DNA of 64,000 nucleotides from Nostoc favosum CHAB5714 (GTDB lineage: Bacteria; Cyanobacteriota; Cyanobacteriia; Cyanobacteriales; Nostocaceae). Where the stretch lies: positions 52,629 through 116,628 of the forward strand of contig NZ_JAIVFQ010000017.1 in assembly GCF_020829495.1 (NCBI RefSeq), written 5' to 3'. This document shows positions 62,577 to 64,000 of this stretch, in pieces (position 1 is the first letter of the stretch; the number at the start of each line of letters is the position of its first letter). Below the pieces are notes generated by a model that worked only from the letters and a program-made list of their open reading frames with translations, was not told the origin of the DNA and ran no database searches. The position numbers were made by a program, and so were the translations under genes.

Positions 62577-62785
62577 CATCAAACCAGCTTTTGCGACTTC
62601 AAAACCAGCTTTTGCGACTTCAAAACCAGCTTTTGCGACTTCAAAACCAGCTTTTGCGACTTCTAAACTAGCTTTTGTGACTTCTAAACTAGCTTTTGTG
62701 ACTTCTAAACTAGCTTTTGTGACTTCTAAACCTGCTTTTGCGACTTCAAAACCAGCTTTTGTGACTTCAAAACCTGCTTTTCTCA
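62577..62785. repeat. 21-bp minisatellite
   Basis: About ten tandem units of AAAACCAGCTTTTGCGACTTC and variants (TAAACTAGCTTTTGTGACTTC). Because 21 is a multiple of three all frames stay open; the minus strand reads KAGFEVA heptads. There is no ribosome site or conserved context, so it is not called a gene. Confidence 0.85.
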
Positions 62786-62963
62786 ACAAATTTCAGCAAA
62801 TATACCCGCATCTATCTAGTTGGCTAATGCCATCCAATGCTTTTATAATTCTGTAACTTCACTGTGGCTGGTGCATCTGCTTATTGCGTATTGTGATGAT
62901 ATATAAATAACTCAGTGTCTAAGAGCATGGTTATTTATAAATTAATCCAAACAGGAAAACTAT

Positions 62964-63332
62964 ATGAAGCAACGCAAACGGAACTCCATGCCACTGAGTA
63001 AAGCTGAACGACGGATTGAAGGAATGCAGACAATTAACCCTGAGTTAGACTTTAGTAATGGGTTTTCAATTGCTACTTACAACATTAAAGTCATTGAATT
63101 ACGAGAAAAGCTAGCCGCTTATAATCAAGCACAAACAATAGTAGATAAGACACACAATGCATTAATAGAAGCAGAACGAGAGTTGAATACTTATTCTGAG
63201 TACATGCTGTTGAATGTTGCATCTCGCTATGGCAAAAATAGTGATGAGTATGAGATGGCTGGTGGAACGCGCAGGTCAGACCGCAAGAAACCACGTCTAG
63301 TAGTAAACCAAACAGTGACATCTGTGAATTGA
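62964..63332 (+). CDS. Conserved hypothetical protein with a coiled coil
   Basis: A 122-residue basic soluble protein, similar to small proteins that I recall from many filamentous cyanobacteria without a known function. The central part (TYNIKVIELREKLAAYNQAQ, then ALIEAERELNTYSEYML) is a helical hairpin or coiled coil. The end carries a conserved-looking SRYGKNSDEYEMAGGTRRSDRKKP. AGGAAAAC lies seven bases before the ATG. It stands between repeat-rich DNA and a TnpB element. Confidence 0.7.
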   Translation: MKQRKRNSMPLSKAERRIEGMQTINPELDFSNGFSIATYNIKVIELREKLAAYNQAQTIVDKTHNALIEAERELNTYSEYMLLNVASRYGKNSDEYEMAGGTRRSDRKKPRLVVNQTVTSVN

Positions 63333-63427
63333 TTGTTTGGACTCGCCGCTAATCAAACTCTTGAGATGGTTTGATATTTTCCCCTTACCTGCTATTCTGA
63401 TTCCAGAGCTATTTCATTCTTATCTAG

Positions 63428-63546
63428 CCCGCCTCAGAATTTATTCTGAGGCTAATAGCACTCATTCGTCTAAAGACGACTAATAAAGGGTTTTAGTCCA
63501 CTTTAGTGGAGTTGGGCTATTAGCCCGGAACTTTAGTTCTGGGCGG
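63428..63546. repeat. Nested-hairpin element, copy 3 (reverse orientation)
   Basis: Reverse-complemented it begins CCGCCCAGAACTAAAGTTCC and ends CTCAGAATAAATTCTGAGGC plus GGG, like copies 1 and 2, with different inner hairpins (AGTCGTCTTTAGACGA, TCCACTAAAGTGGA). The outer flanks of copies 1 and 2 are not shared. Confidence 0.8.
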
Positions 63547-63689
63547 TTTATGTCTAGAACGAAATAGCCCTGATTCTGATTCCAAGCTATGCGGTTATGA
63601 GGTATACAAATCTTGCCAACTGCTGAACAAGGCATCAGGTGTGTCATACTATGTCAATCTTTGACCAATACATTCACTCCTATTTACCG

Positions 63690-63806
63690 AAAAATTGGGG
63701 TTTAAAGCCCCGTCCTTCCAGGACGGATTTATATTCTTTCCCCTTGTATTTTCTCAAATCTTATGAGGAGCATGGTATCATAATGTGAGGGAAGAAAGGA
63801 ATATTC
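63690..63806 (+). other. Left-end hairpin region of a TnpB-type element
   Basis: CCGTCCT and AGGACGG form a seven-pair hairpin (63710-63726) about 80 bases before the tnpB start, as at the left ends of many cyanobacterial IS200/IS605-type elements. A tnpA gene is not present on this side. Confidence 0.6.
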
Positions 63807-64000
63807 ATGTTAGTTTTTGAGTTCAAAACCTACGGCAAAGTATTGCAGTTCAAAGCAATTGATGAAGCAATCCGAACAACTCAGTTTATTCGGAATAAAG
63901 CAATTAAATTGTGGATTGACGGGCAGGCTAAGTCTTGGGTTGAACTATCGCGGCATTGTGCGTTATTAGCTGCATTGTTTCCCTTTGCAGATAAGTTAAA
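63807..64000 (+). CDS. tnpB: TnpB RNA-guided endonuclease, N-terminal part (runs off the window)
   Basis: The frame from ATG 63807 reads MLVFEFKTYGKVLQFKAIDE followed by AIRTTQFIRNKAIKLWIDGQ, the standard beginning of cyanobacterial TnpB proteins, and remains open to the window end (64 codons). AAAGGA lies six bases before the start. TnpB is a Cas12-like nuclease guided by an omega RNA from the element's right end and helps the element persist. The RuvC domain and right end lie outside the window, so activity cannot be judged. Confidence 0.85.
   Translation, partial: MLVFEFKTYGKVLQFKAIDEAIRTTQFIRNKAIKLWIDGQAKSWVELSRHCALLAALFPFADKL

Larger units (their letters stand above)
61506..62963. other. 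Repeat-dense region without a convincing gene
   Basis: This 1.46-kb stretch carries a 24-base direct repeat (61719-61742 and 61752-61775, with TCAGACTGAATGATAGATTA), a CAATAC-end MITE, five copies of ACTTGTGTGTACACCGTAGC, a nested-hairpin element, and a 21-base minisatellite. Frames here are repeat translations and are not called. Confidence 0.75.

Noticed and set aside
62388..62789. 133-residue frame with KAGFEVA repeats on the minus strand
   Set aside because: Arises from a 21-bp minisatellite plus dispersed repeat DNA; no ribosome site or recognisable domain.

Overview
The window looks like chromosomal DNA of a filamentous, heterocyst-forming cyanobacterium of the Nostoc/Anabaena type. 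The evidence is the many GCGATCGC (HIP1) sites, heptanucleotide tandem repeats between genes, a PatD-like heterocyst-frequency gene, an Ftn2/ARC6 division gene, a Calvin-type class II aldolase, the coxBAC/ctaAB respiratory cluster and the cyanobacterial sRNA Yfr1 between guaB3 and trxA. Every assignment is by reading motifs and from memory of families; no database search was run.

Layout. 0-6.5 kb: cobU, a conserved hypothetical gene, then two GT2 glycosyltransferases and a WcaF/HpsU-type acetyltransferase (exopolysaccharide), followed by a truncated pstS-like remnant that sits between two copies of the acetyltransferase 3' end. 6.5-14.3 kb: an accessory stretch with an NTF2-like protein, an MDR oxidoreductase, an Asp/Asn beta-hydroxylase-like dioxygenase, an amidohydrolase, a non-canonical alpha/beta-hydrolase, an emfourin-like inhibitor next to an M4 protealysin-like protease, and a methyltransferase. 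15.3-17.1 kb: an intact mysA followed by a deletion fusion of the mysB start to the mysC end, itself carrying a small inserted element, so the mycosporine locus is decayed. 17.4-29.3 kb: histidine kinase, RelA/SpoT, patD, a dead MFS pump gene, cysH, an SbcD-like nuclease, a PD-(D/E)XK-like protein, a heptad-repeat membrane protein, hicB with a truncated hicA, and a DUF218/YdcF protein.

29.6-45.3 kb is mostly housekeeping: guaB3-Yfr1-trxA, marC, a nitrilase, fba, a PstS-like protein beside a Ser/Thr kinase with a duplicated glycine loop, and the aa3-type oxidase operon ctaC-ctaD-ctaE divergent from heme A synthesis genes ctaA-ctaB. 45.4-49 kb holds small paired genes (DUF6888/DUF6887, hicB/hicA) and two RDD-domain proteins. 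49.2-58 kb: ferredoxin-MBL protein, dhaK/dhaL, ftn2, pdhA, a mutarotase and tRNA-Lys(UUU). 58.4-64 kb: a two-gene ATPase plus TPR module that resembles a split STAND/NLR-type system, a repeat-rich stretch, a conserved small gene and the start of a TnpB gene running off the end.

The strongest theme is small non-coding mobile and repeat DNA. At least five families of short inverted-repeat elements can be defined, one with clear 10-bp target duplications at both copies, plus a nested-hairpin family, a 20-bp palindromic-core repeat, tandem GACGCGATTAATCGCGTC palindromes and heptamer arrays. Several of these supply the stop codons or C-terminal tails of neighbouring genes. The best candidates for an undescribed functional system are the ATPase/TPR pair (58472-61505) and the accessory enzyme cluster (6548-11294); both are inference from sequence only.
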